Assembly (NCBI GenBank): GCA_018136815.1
Contig: CM030937.1
Location: 4,710,226-4,774,225 of the forward strand
Direction of reading: 5' to 3'
Origin: Isochrysis galbana
Taxonomy: Eukaryota > Haptophyta > Isochrysidales > Isochrysidaceae
DNA length: 64,000 nucleotides
The notes under the pieces are model-generated. The model worked only from the letters and a program-made list of their open reading frames with translations. It made no database searches and was not told the DNA's origin. Shown one piece after another: positions 52,253 to 61,878 of the stretch (the first letter of the stretch is position 1; each line of letters opens with the position of its first letter). The position numbers and the translations under genes are program-made.

Positions 52253-53146
52253 CATTGTCCTCCATCATTTACTACCCTACTCATCGCCCGGATGTCGGTT
52301 TTGAACCCGCCATCCGCTCTGGTTTACTTCTTTGCGAGAGATTGGGACGCGCCCGCATCATGCGACTGTCCAGCAAGGAGGATAGAGCAGGTGCGATGTC
52401 GTTTACAGGACGTCATGGCGTATACGCATAGGGCAAAAAGGAGCTTTGTTGCTCAGCTTCTAACGGCTCCTCGATCAGGATGTGGGAGAGGTCGAGGGCG
52501 CCATGCGTTATCTTACATGCCGAACGCATGCTAGGGTGGGCGGGGTTCCATTGAACACATGTTGTACGCATGGCCTTGGGTGTGGTGCCGCTGGGCATTT
52601 GGCACGCACCGCACACCAAGATGATTCGAGGGCGGTGTGGCGTAATATTGCATGCTTGCATGAGCGAGGACTGAAATCAATTTACGCCCGTTCTTTTCCT
52701 CCTTTTGTTTGAAAAAGCTTGAACATTCCGGCTGCTCCCTAGTTTGGACCCCTAACTATCGTTAAAACGCCACGCTCCCCTCCTCTCTCCCCGCCCACTC
52801 TGCCGCGCCGGGCGACCAAGTCATGGCCGACGCTGCGCTGTCGAACCGCCCTCCAGCCAGAGCCACGCCCGACCAGGCTGTCCGCGAGCCACCGCTAATA
52901 TTCTCACCGCACACGCGGCCGTGGACCCACTAGCCTTTCACGGCGTAGCAAACTTTCGCTACTTTCTACACCTCTACTCTCCCGCCCCCCCCCCCGCCAT
53001 CAGGCGAGCGAGGCGAGCAAACTTTCTACACCTAGCGAGGCGAGCAAACTTTCTACACCTCTACTCTCCCGACCAGGCTGCCCGCGAGCCACCACTATAT
53101 TCTCACCGCACACCCGGCCGCGGACCCACTACTTTCACGCAGCAAC
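52253..53146. other. Intergenic
   Basis: No gene. 52960-53110 has local direct repeats AACTTTCTACACCTCTACTC / GCGAGGCGAGCAAACTTTCT and a poly-C run, leading into the repeat copy below. Confidence 0.45.
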
Positions 53147-53895
53147 AACTAAGTTTATACTTGGTTGCCCCATGGGGGGGCACGAGCCCCCCCCACTCTC
53201 CACTCCTCCCCTGCCATGGGGGAGGAACCACCCATGCTCCTGGCACGCCTGATGGCTTGCCAGGAGCAGAATGCCCTGCTGACCCACTCTCTCACTGGCA
53301 GGCTTGCCTGCCTCGCGCGTCCTGGCCTGTCGTGGCCAGCCCATCGCTCCAACCCCCCCTCCCCCCCTGTTCGACAGGCAGACAGGTGCAGATTGGGGAC
53401 CCCTGAGGCACAGGAGCGCCAGCGAGGGAGAGGCAGGGGAGGCCAGGGCCCAGCCCCAGCCTCCTCTGCCCCCTGAGCTGGCCTCCAGGGGTCTCCAGGG
53501 GTCGCCAGGGGCAGCTGCAGGCCTGTCGCAGGCGCGCCATCGCGCGTGCTTGCAGGAGAGGGGAGAGAGAGCGCGGAGAAGGGGGGGGGCGGAGCGAGAG
53601 CTCCGCTCACCGGAAAATAGGTAAGTCCCGCACCTGTTTACAGGATAAGTCGGGACCGAGGCCGCCGCCAGCCCGGTAGGCGTAGGAGGAAGGGGGGAAC
53701 GGATCGCCGGGGGGGGGGCGCGGGCCACCGACCATATCTAAGCCCTTTTCCCCTATCCCCCTAGTAGTGCACGGGGGGAGTCGCCTGATGGCGGGGGGGA
53801 AAGGGCCGGGGGAGTGGGGGTGTAGAAAGTTTCCTACGTGAGTAGAAAGTAGAGGCTGCACGGTCGCGTGTGCGGTGAGACTATTAAGAAATTAA
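53147..53895 (+). repeat. Repeat family with AACTAAGTTTATACTTGGTT end, copy 2
   Basis: Same block order as 15483-16050 but longer by about 200 bp, with the GGCTTGCCTGCCTCGCGCGT and CGACAGGCAGACAGGTGCAG segments present here and inverted at 40.2 kb. It ends GTGCGGTGAGACTATTAAGA. No transposase or long conserved frame. Confidence 0.85.
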
Positions 53896-54019
53896 TTAAT
53901 TAACTTTCACGCAGCAAACTTACTACACCTCTACCCCCCCCCCGCAGAGATCATGACCATAACAATCACCGAGAACAGGTACGCCTTCAACTAGCGTTGT
54001 TTTCGACATCTCCGCTTCT

Positions 54020-55381
54020 TCAAGTCGCAGGCGCGAGGCTGATCAAGCCAAATACGCCGCCGGTGAGCCAACGATTGGGTTCCGCAGTCTTGGCGGCATC
54101 TTCTATGGCAGGCTTGACACCAACGAGCACACCCGACTTGCAGGTGCGCAACGCAGCGACCGGCGTTGAATCGGGCCAGTATTGCTCCAATAGATTTGCG
54201 AAGGGCATATCGTGTGGCCAGTGAAGATCACCGAGCAATCGCCGGTAGTTAGCGTCGCCCTTCAGTAGGACTGCCCCGGCAGATGCGTACTTTGAGCGTA
54301 AATCCGCGGGCATGTCCCAAAAGGGGTGAGGCGACGTGTAGAAGGGGTGTTCAACAAGCTTCAAGTTGCCGGTGGAGAGTGCATTACGCAGCCGTGAGGC
54401 CATAGGGCCGCCACCGTTGGCATCGATCCATTCGAGAGTGGGCATAACATCATGAGGACAGACGTCTGAGACAAAGACGGGGGTGTCCTTGACATGAAGC
54501 GAGACGCATGAAGGACCGACAAGGCGCAACAGTCCGTCCACGAGGAGCAAATCAGCCACGAGCTCGAGGCCACAGTTGTCCAAGATGATGATCACCTGCT
54601 TACCTGTACACGTGCGCAGAGCATCGCAAAGCTCCGCTGTGTCATCGGCCAGCATACGTGAGGCACCGGCACCCTCTGCCTCACCGATGGCGGCGGTGAG
54701 GGCAGCACCGGCCGAGAGAGAGAGGTCGGCAACATTACCCCACAGTGACGTGGTGACGAGTGATGCCAGGTCATCCGTCTCGGTCAACCCGCTGGAAACC
54801 TAGTAGGAGGTGGGGTGGGACAAGTTTCAAACCGGGGCTGTCCCGAATAGACTCTATGGACATTCTGCTCTCGTGCGCCGACGCAGGTCGCTCACCATTT
54901 TGGCGAAAGCATCACCCGCGTCCAGGAGCGACTGCTTCTTCTGTGATGCAAAAGGGTCTGAGCCGCCCGTGGGCTCGTTCGTCAACTCAAGGATCCGCTT
55001 GTATAGGTAGTTCTCGACGACGAACCACGGCGCGTCCATCCAGGTCGCGCCACACGAGATGAAGGGCGCGAGCGTCGCACTCCATCCGGAGAGGCCGTCA
55101 GGCACATCCCCGGCCAGTGGCTTGAGTGGCTCGCCTGCTGCTACTTCGTCCGCGAGTGCGTGCAGCGCAGCGGCGAGCTCTGCGCCGTAGGCTGGATTGT
55201 TCTCCACAACCGATTTGACGATCAAGGGTAGCCTCCGGCTGACGGTGTCTTGCGTGAAGCCGCCGTCAGTGGCGCGGAGCGGCGCAGGGAGTGTGGCGGT
55301 GTCAATGGCCATCGCGGGCGGCATCAGCCGGAGCGCAAGGGTGAGAGGGGAAAGGAGGACGACCGCGCCGAGGGCGTGCAT
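54020..55381 (-). CDS. DUF89/ARMT1-type damage-control phosphatase
   Basis: Minus strand, exons 55381-54896 and 54799-54020, a 96-bp phase-0 intron (ATG|GTGAGC to CTAG|GTT), about 421 residues from the first ATG (open upstream 45 codons without an ATG). Family marks: APWFVVENYLYKRILEL and SDPFASQKKQSLL in exon 1; SLWGNVADLSLSAG, IIILDNCGLELVADLLLVDG, LHVKDTPVFVSDVCPHDV, LLKGDANYRRLLGDLHW and ALRTCKSGVLVG in exon 2. The Asp-Asn and Lys-Gly-Asp-xx-Asn-Tyr motifs are the metal and phosphate site of DUF89 proteins, which hydrolyse abnormal sugar or cofactor phosphates; ARMT1 is the eukaryotic member. A hydrophobic stretch near the N-terminus (VVLLSPLTLALRL) may be a targeting signal. Confidence 0.85.
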
Positions 55382-55764
55382 GCGCTTAGGAAGGGAGGCG
55401 AAAGACTCGATTGCACCGGGCGGCGAGGGCAACGCGCACGCGGAGGGGGCGGAGGGGTGCGCGCGCGGGGGGCGGCGGCGGGGAGCTCCGACGAGAGCTA
55501 ATCTGGTGCTCTTCACACTCTAGAGTAAAGCTACTTTACTCATAAGGTAGAAAATTGTGGGGGAGGTAGGCACTGTCTCCCCCGCCCCTCACATCAGGAA
55601 TGTGAAGAGGGGGGGGGGGGGGGAGAGGGGAGAAAGTGAAGGAGGAGACCAGGAGGGAGCTCCCGTCCGCCTCGGACTCGCCTCGCACCTCCCCGGCCTG
55701 CGCGATCTGCGGGCTCCTGAGCGCTCTTTGCCTGGCCGCTCTTTGCCTGGCAGCACGCACACGG
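55382..55764. promoter_or_regulatory. Divergent promoter region
   Basis: Lies between the ARMT1-like gene (minus) and the following plus-strand gene. Includes a TAGAGTAAAGCTACTTTACTC hairpin-like element at about 55520-55541 and a poly-G run at 55609-55622. Confidence 0.45.
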
Positions 55765-56706
55765 ATGGCCTGTGCATGCCGCAGCCTCCAGCGTGCCCTA
55801 GCGCTCCCCCCGGAGCGGACCGCACACCAAGGTGATGTCGCCCTTTCCCTCTCCACTTCTGATCCGCCAGCAACCATCCAGCTCATCCTGCTCAACCTGC
55901 TGGCCTTCACGGCACCTTCGACAAGAGTTGTCTTGCATATAGGGTGTGGCTCTGTAGCGACGGCGGCTGATAAGCAAAGACTGGGGCAGCTCCCACGTGT
56001 CTTACTGAACCCGGAGTGCCTTGAGGTGCACCGCGATGACGGGACGATCCTGCACGCCCACTTGCTGAACGCTGCGCTCCTAGCGAGTGCCCCCCCACGT
56101 CTTCTGATGCTCGCCTCGGCTGATATGCGCTGGCTAGCAGCTGGAGCCGAGGTCGCCGCCCTGTCGAGGACTGTATCAGTATCCGAAGCCCCTTGGATGG
56201 ACCTTGACCTGGCCTACAAGGCCGTGCATCCTCGACACCGTGAGAAATTTTTCAATGATGACCTGCGGATTGCTATGGGAGCTGAAAACCGACTTGTCGT
56301 TCAAAAGCATGAAGGTTCCTTCTATCCTTGGGAGATCGTGCGCGATTTCATCACTGCCATGTGTAAAACAGGAAGTCTTACACGATTCGCTCAACGACCT
56401 TCTGTCTTTGCTCGACCGACGCTGCAGCTCGCCCCGGAGGAGACGCTACTACAATCATTCGCCGCAGCGAAGCTCAACGTTTCCTTGCAAAGAGCCATGT
56501 CGATACTTGATGTCGACGAGCGTCTTCATCGAGGAGTGTTTTGTGGCTTCGACCTGCGGCTTCGGAGTGGCTCATGGCACTGTACTAGGATGGCATCGGG
56601 CTCAAACTGTGTAGGATCCACGGTTTTCGCACGAAAGGTCGAAGGTGAGAATGGACATGCACCTATTGAGGCGGTCTTCACGCAAGGTCTCCAAAGACCT
56701 ACGTGA
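55765..56706 (+). CDS. Unknown protein, possibly glycosyltransferase-like
   Basis: Frame of 313 codons from the ATG at 55765 (open upstream to a GTG at 55636). It begins with a likely signal or targeting segment and then reads VVLHIGCGS, LLNPECLEVHRDDGTILHAH, PPRLLMLASADMRWLAAGAE, LVVQKHEGSFYPWEIVRDF and FCGFDLRLRSGSWHCTRM. The alternation of hydrophobic strands with DMRW and HEGSFYPW motifs recalls protist proteins related to core-2/I-branching or other GT families, but I cannot name a family. Ends at TGA in the sequence CCTACGTGA; a further exon is possible because the next frame continues to be open to 56894. Confidence 0.5.
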   Translation: MACACRSLQRALALPPERTAHQGDVALSLSTSDPPATIQLILLNLLAFTAPSTRVVLHIGCGSVATAADKQRLGQLPRVLLNPECLEVHRDDGTILHAHLLNAALLASAPPRLLMLASADMRWLAAGAEVAALSRTVSVSEAPWMDLDLAYKAVHPRHREKFFNDDLRIAMGAENRLVVQKHEGSFYPWEIVRDFITAMCKTGSLTRFAQRPSVFARPTLQLAPEETLLQSFAAAKLNVSLQRAMSILDVDERLHRGVFCGFDLRLRSGSWHCTRMASGSNCVGSTVFARKVEGENGHAPIEAVFTQGLQRPT

Positions 56707-58340
56707 AAGAGCCATGGCGCAAAGAAAAACTCGTGGTTGAAGAATCTGGTCGTTCGGTGACTCTATGCTTGTCGAGCCCATTGTATTTCAACTTGGCGAC
56801 GTTGGGAATATGGCGTAGGCCCGTACGTAGAGACCTGAGCGTGTGGCAGCCGTCCAATGTGCCTTCAGCTTGTCATTCACCATGCACGCCCTGAATGGAT
56901 TGCCCTAGAAGTTGTGCCCAATTCGTGCGCCATCGAGGGACCGGTCGATTGGCTACGGCTACACGCAAATGCCAATATTTTTTCAAATTTGAAATTTAAG
57001 CAATTGTGATTGTGAGTAGTGCGAGTGCGCAAATTTAACACCCCTTATTCTTAGACGCGACAACCAACTTTATACTTGTTTCTCTCATAGAGGGCATGCC
57101 CCCCCCCCTCTCCACTCCCCCCTGCTGTGTGCTGTGTGGGAGGAACCGCCCACCCCCCTGACATGACATGACATGCCTCTGCCCTCGTTGCTCGTTGGCC
57201 AGCCCAGCCCATTGTTCCAACCCCTCCTCTCCCCCTTGGTCGACAGTCAGATAGCTACAGCGTGAGGTCCCAGAAGCCGATCGGGAGAGCCAACGACCAA
57301 CGAACTACGAGGGCAGAGACGTAGGTAGGGGAGGCTAGGGCCGAGCGCCCAGCCGCGACACGAATCTTGAGAAGGGGGGAGGAGAGAGGGAGCGCGCTAC
57401 AAACAATATCGCGACACGAAGCACGAAGACAATACACGGCTCCCAATAAGCAATAAGGCACGGTCAACAATGGCACACTCCGAAAGCTAACGACGCAAAT
57501 AGTAACCATAATCAAAGACGAGAGGGGCGGAGCGGGCGAGGATGGAGAAGGGGGGAGGGTGGGGGTTGGGCGTTGTGCGAGGCTGCGGCGAGGGGGGGAT
57601 TTGTGGGGCGGGTGGAGCGCGGGCGCGGGCGTGGGCGAGGAAGCGAGAAAAGAGGCCCGCGAAGGGAGGGGAGGAGCGTGTCCCGCGCGAGGTCGGGGGG
57701 GCGAGGGCGGCGGGGATCGAAAAGCAATTTTTTGCTCTTCATCTCCACCTTCACCGCCGGGGACGCATGCCCGCGGGGGGGGGGGGGGCAACTTTTTTTC
57801 TTCGCCGCCGGAATCGCGGTCCCGGTCCGTCGCCATCTGCACATCGCCTCTACCTACACCGAAGCTTAGAATAGTTCATCTGTAAATATCCCTGACTCGA
57901 CCCCTCGAGGCAGGGGCAGAGGCAACCGGCAACCGCCCAACTCAAGTGCAGCTCAATAAAAGGCCTGTCCCACCCTACGTACGCCCTACCCCCCACGCAA
58001 GATGCATGGCCCAAAGTTGTGTGCACATGGTACATGGGACGTGGGCCGCACCCCGCACCCACCAAAAGCGAAGAAAAAGGAATGACGGGGGGGGGGGGGG
58101 GGGGGGAGTGGAAGCGTGTGTGGGATAAAGGCGATGTCTAGGATTTCCCGGAAGTGCGTAGTATTCTAGTCAGCAGTAGCTGTAGCAGTAGCCGGCAACC
58201 ATCCTCAAAGTTTTTTTATGGTCTTGTGCATGGGCCTATCGCGACCCCAAGACTTCGATTACACTTAGCCCGCCGGTGTCAAGCTGTAGCTCTTTTCACG
58301 ACCTCGAGACTTATCAAACTAAGGGATTCATCGCTCCGAA
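56707..58340. other. Repeat and low-complexity region
   Basis: No gene. 57060-57240 is a diverged copy of the 53.1 kb repeat (CAACTTTATACTTGTTTCTC, poly-C, GGGAGGAACC). 57540-57860 is G-rich and gives only Gly/Arg/Pro frames. 57995-58145 is a copy of the GGAATGACGGGG repeat with a 22-base poly-G run. Confidence 0.55.
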
Positions 58341-59201
58341 TCACATGACATCCTTTGGCTCTTGGGGATTAGCATGTGCTCGTGCAAGTAGGGTTCGCAA
58401 GGTTACAGCGATAGATGGAGCTAATCTCGTTCGTTCGCCTTCTGCATCGGGAATGGCAGCTAGAAGGTGGCAAAGAGTGGTGAATAACGTCGCCGATGCC
58501 GGTGACAATGTATTTGCAAGCGGCTGTACTCCATCCAATGCGATGAGCTTCCGCGCCAATCCACTCTCCGTATTGAGGGTGTGGATGTGCTTAACTCTGT
58601 TCATGTTGCAGTAGCTCAGTAGTCCTCCGCCTCCCCTGAGACGTACAGCATGTATACCGTCACGATCAGCGCATGTCTCACGAATAGTTACAACTGGTGA
58701 GGAGGTGCTAAGCTCGAGAGACGCACATAGCCGAGCCAATGAGGTTGCTGAGATGGAGCGGTCACAGCTGACAAAGCGGCCATCGCATCGCTTGATCGGC
58801 TTCCATCGAATGAGTTTCCAGAGGCGTTGTAGCTCAGCACCCCCATCGCCAGCGTACATCCCATCGCCAACAAAATCATACCTGCAGCCGGTCGTGGGCG
58901 ATGCTCCATCCTCACGAGTTGTGGAAGCCCTGGTCTGCTCCCCTGCCTGAGCGTGCAGCATGGGTACTCGAGACCTGCTGGCTCGCGGCCGACCTCGAGG
59001 GCCCCCCCTGCTGCTCAGGCTGGCCCTCCTCGTGGAAGAAGGTCTGGCCCTCGAGAAGCCGCCGGTCTCTCTCCTGCCCACGGCTGCTACAAGAGAGCGC
59101 CTGCTCGATGGAGCTCGGAAGGCTGGACATGCACGCCTCCCCTCCCCGCTGCCCGCAGTGCACCTTTTATTACTTACTACTACTATGCACGTTGGTGTCA
59201 T
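58341..59201 (-). CDS. Protein of unknown function
   Basis: Minus strand, single exon, 286 residues from ATG at 59201; an alternative ATG at 58961 removes an Arg/Ser-rich N-terminus and leaves 206 residues. The core has evenly distributed hydrophobic residues and looks real: WKLIRWKPIKRCDGRFVSC, LARLCASLELSTSSPVVTI, RLRGGGGLLSYCNMN, LARKLIALDGVQPLANTLS. I do not recognise the family. No membrane segment. It is divergent from the next gene with only 46 bp between ATGs if the longer start is used. Confidence 0.6.
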   Translation of the reverse strand: MTPTCIVVVSNKRCTAGSGEGRRACPAFRAPSSRRSLVAAVGRRETGGFSRARPSSTRRASLSSRGGPRGRPRASRSRVPMLHAQAGEQTRASTTREDGASPTTGCRYDFVGDGMYAGDGGAELQRLWKLIRWKPIKRCDGRFVSCDRSISATSLARLCASLELSTSSPVVTIRETCADRDGIHAVRLRGGGGLLSYCNMNRVKHIHTLNTESGLARKLIALDGVQPLANTLSPASATLFTTLCHLLAAIPDAEGERTRLAPSIAVTLRTLLARAHANPQEPKDVM

Positions 59202-59247
59202 GATTATCTAATCATACGAGTACCTGTATTGCAGAGCACGGGAGGGC

Positions 59248-60213
59248 ATGTCGGCCGGGTGCTCCGAAGGTGTGGCGCGCCTGCCCTCGGCGCTGCACAT
59301 CGAGTCGGAGTTCCGTATCCACCGGCATCAGGATGCCGACGCTCACCATCTCGAGTTCAATGAGGGCTCCGTCTGCTGCAAATGCCCCGTGTGCAGACGG
59401 TGGGAGCGCTGGGTGCGAGGCGAAGAGCCGGGCTCCCTGCTCCAATATGAGGTCCTAACGAGAGACCTCGTGCAGGGAGTCATGGAATGGCTCCTTGCAA
59501 TCCACCGGCGACGAAATGCCAAGGGGCATGCATGCATTCCCACCAGGGTATTGGAAGTCGGCGCTGGCGATGGGCGCCTCTCTTGGCATGTGCGAGCTTC
59601 TCTTGAGGCTAGCAATTTCAGGACGTTTCCCATAGACGTGGTAGCCACCGATTCGGGGCAACGTAGCATTTCTCCCTGCACTGCTGGGGCAGTCGAATGC
59701 TTGGATTATCGAGACGCGTTGCACAAACACGCACCGCATTTGGTGATCTGTTGTTGGATGCCGTTTCGTGAGGACTGGACTGCTGCATTCCGTGAGTGCC
59801 CAACTGTTGATGCATATCTCTTGCTGGGCGAATGTGATGACGGCGCGTCGGGAGATCCGTGGGCGACCTGGGGATACGATGTAGATGGGTGCGAATTGTG
59901 CAGCTCACCCAGCGGATCGGTACAGTCTACATCGAACGCCTCTGCCTCACCTGGAGAATCATCCGCGACTAGTGGAGCATGTACTTCTGAGGAAGACGAT
60001 CGTGACGCCTGGCGGAGGATATACGAGCGCGCGCCGCACCGGACCCCTTTTGGTGCTGCCGGATGGGCGCGTCAAGCCGTCCCCCTTATTAGTAGCACTC
60101 AGATAGGACGAACAGACGCCCCGTGGTGTAACCGCAGACATTCTACGGCGGTAGCATTTTTTCGTTGCGGAAATGTCTTAGTTGAGGACGAATTGAGTTA
60201 TTCTGTGATGTGA
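59248..60213 (+). CDS. Class I AdoMet-dependent methyltransferase
   Basis: Single exon, 321 residues. A short cysteine-containing head (CCKCPVCRRWERWV, possibly zinc-binding) precedes the Rossmann-type methyltransferase: motif I TRVLEVGAGDGRLSW at about residue 98, motif II-like FPIDVVATDSG, motif IV APHLVICCWMPFREDW, and motif V-like YLLLGECDDGASGDPWATWG. The last 60 residues include FFRCGN. The arrangement (CCWMPFREDWT, GECDDG) is shared with plant and algal small methyltransferases of unknown substrate. No targeting signal is evident. Confidence 0.75.
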   Translation: MSAGCSEGVARLPSALHIESEFRIHRHQDADAHHLEFNEGSVCCKCPVCRRWERWVRGEEPGSLLQYEVLTRDLVQGVMEWLLAIHRRRNAKGHACIPTRVLEVGAGDGRLSWHVRASLEASNFRTFPIDVVATDSGQRSISPCTAGAVECLDYRDALHKHAPHLVICCWMPFREDWTAAFRECPTVDAYLLLGECDDGASGDPWATWGYDVDGCELCSSPSGSVQSTSNASASPGESSATSGACTSEEDDRDAWRRIYERAPHRTPFGAAGWARQAVPLISSTQIGRTDAPWCNRRHSTAVAFFRCGNVLVEDELSYSVM

Positions 60214-61878
60214 TTGCGCACCCGCACGTGCAATTCTGCACCGTGGATTGGTGAAAAAAAATCTTGAAGGCGTCTGCTAAGCTACTAGAGACACTCCCTT
60301 GACAGGGTCACCGCTGCCATCGCCCTAGCCCCTACGCCCCTACAACATTCCCCATCGCGCTTCCCCCCTCTGACGGATCGAGCATGACCACTGGCTCGAT
60401 ATGCGAGGAGACGGAAGGGGACCGATCGGCGGGAAGCGCGGCGGGAGCGGCGGAGAGTGATGCCCGAAGGACGCGCTTCCGTCGATGCTGAGCGCCGGCG
60501 CGGAGGCGCGGATGCCGGGTCTGGCGACTCGTCGGGCGCGCGCTGCGGATCCATGGCTGCCAAGAGGTGTAGCGGGGATGCCTCAGGCCAGCGGCCGCTC
60601 GCCCAGCCCTGTGTGATGCCCTGCTCAACCTAGATGGGAAATACGTATTTACCGTATTCATTTGGCGAGAGGCCAAATACAGATACACAGATACATAGAT
60701 ACATATGTATTTGGCTGTATTTGAAGCGCGTCCTGGGTTGTAGGCCTCGAATGTATTTGGCTGTATTTGCAGGCCCCAGCACCGTATTTCCCATCTGACC
60801 TGCTCAAGAGCCAGGGGCTCGATGGGACACCGCTGCCAGGGCGCCAGGCAGGAGTTGAGTCCCTATACGGAGTATGGCATTCCATCGAGTTTTTGTTTTC
60901 TCACTGGCGTCGCTTGCTCGCGCGCCTTGTTTGGCTTTGTGGTTTGTTTGTTCGTTGATGAGGGAGGGGGGCCAGCGGGGCAGGCGACGAGGGTTTGGGG
61001 CGGCAGCCAAGATTTTGACCACGAGTTTCCTGACGCACTGCCAGCGCACGCGCGCGCTGGAGGGTCGTAGCAGGGAGAGAGAGGAAAGCTCGGCGAAGAG
61101 AGGAAAGACGTTCTCCTCCCTCTCGCACTGTGAGGAGGACCTCGCCGTCCGCCCCTCATTCTTTCCTCTCTACATCGAACTGGATATCCTTATTTTATGG
61201 GGGCGTGCGGTGGTGAGGGGAGGGGAAGGGGAAGGGGGGGGGGGGAGGGCGCAGCAGCAGCAGGGGAGGGGAGAGGAGGAGGCGGCTCCGCTCTGGCTGC
61301 CCCACACTAAGAAGAAGAAAGGAGGGCGGATGAGCGAGATCCGGAGCGTGCCCCCTCTGCGGTATGATTTCGACGCGCCGTCCCCGCGTTCTCTCTCCTC
61401 TCTCTCCCCCCCCCCCCTTCCTCTCTCCCTGGGCGGGGGGGGGGGGAGGAGGGGGGGGGGCTTCCGTCGGCGTGGACACGGGCTCGCCTCCTCCCCCCCC
61501 CCCCCCCCCCGCCCTCCCCGCGCCCCTCGCCCCCCGTCGTCCTCCGTACTCAAGGGGTGAGCGAGGATGGGGGAGCCAGGGCATGGTCCAGGGGGGCGAG
61601 CGGGAGGGGGAGAGGGGGAAACGGGCATGAGACACCCGGGGGAAGAGAGAGGCAGGGGACGCGCCGCCGCGAGCCTCATGAGAGGCGTGCGAGCGGGACC
61701 ACGCCTACGCGCGCACACACCATGTGGCCTTCCATTTGGCTCCCCCCCCACTCAACGCTTTTTCGCCCACCCCGCTCCGCGGCTCATCCGCTTGCTGCTC
61801 AGACCCGCTCGCGCCCGTGCCCGCCTGATAACAGGACCACCTCTCGCTTGATTCCGTCGCGAAAGAACTTCGAGCAAG
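60214..61878. other. Intergenic, MITE copy and eEF2 upstream region
   Basis: Contains the MITE at 60633-60795. 60850-61560 is GC-rich with poly-C/G tracts and gives only Pro/Arg/Gly frames. The 300 bp before the eEF2 ATG, with CT-rich stretches, are likely its promoter and 5' UTR. No gene seen. Confidence 0.5.
60633..60795. mobile_element. Second copy of the palindromic MITE, inverted
   Basis: Starts GATGGGAAATACGTATTTAC and ends CCGTATTTCCCATC, with internal ATACATATGTATTTGGCTGT, so it is the reverse orientation of 6879-7053, 12 bp shorter, with a local ATACATAGATACA expansion. Confidence 0.8.

Noticed and set aside
57255..57885. Proline-rich or Gly/Arg frames
   Set aside because: G-rich low-complexity sequence without coding character.
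61170..61851. Frames upstream of eEF2
   Set aside because: Poly-C/G and purine-rich tracts; compatible with 5' UTR or promoter.
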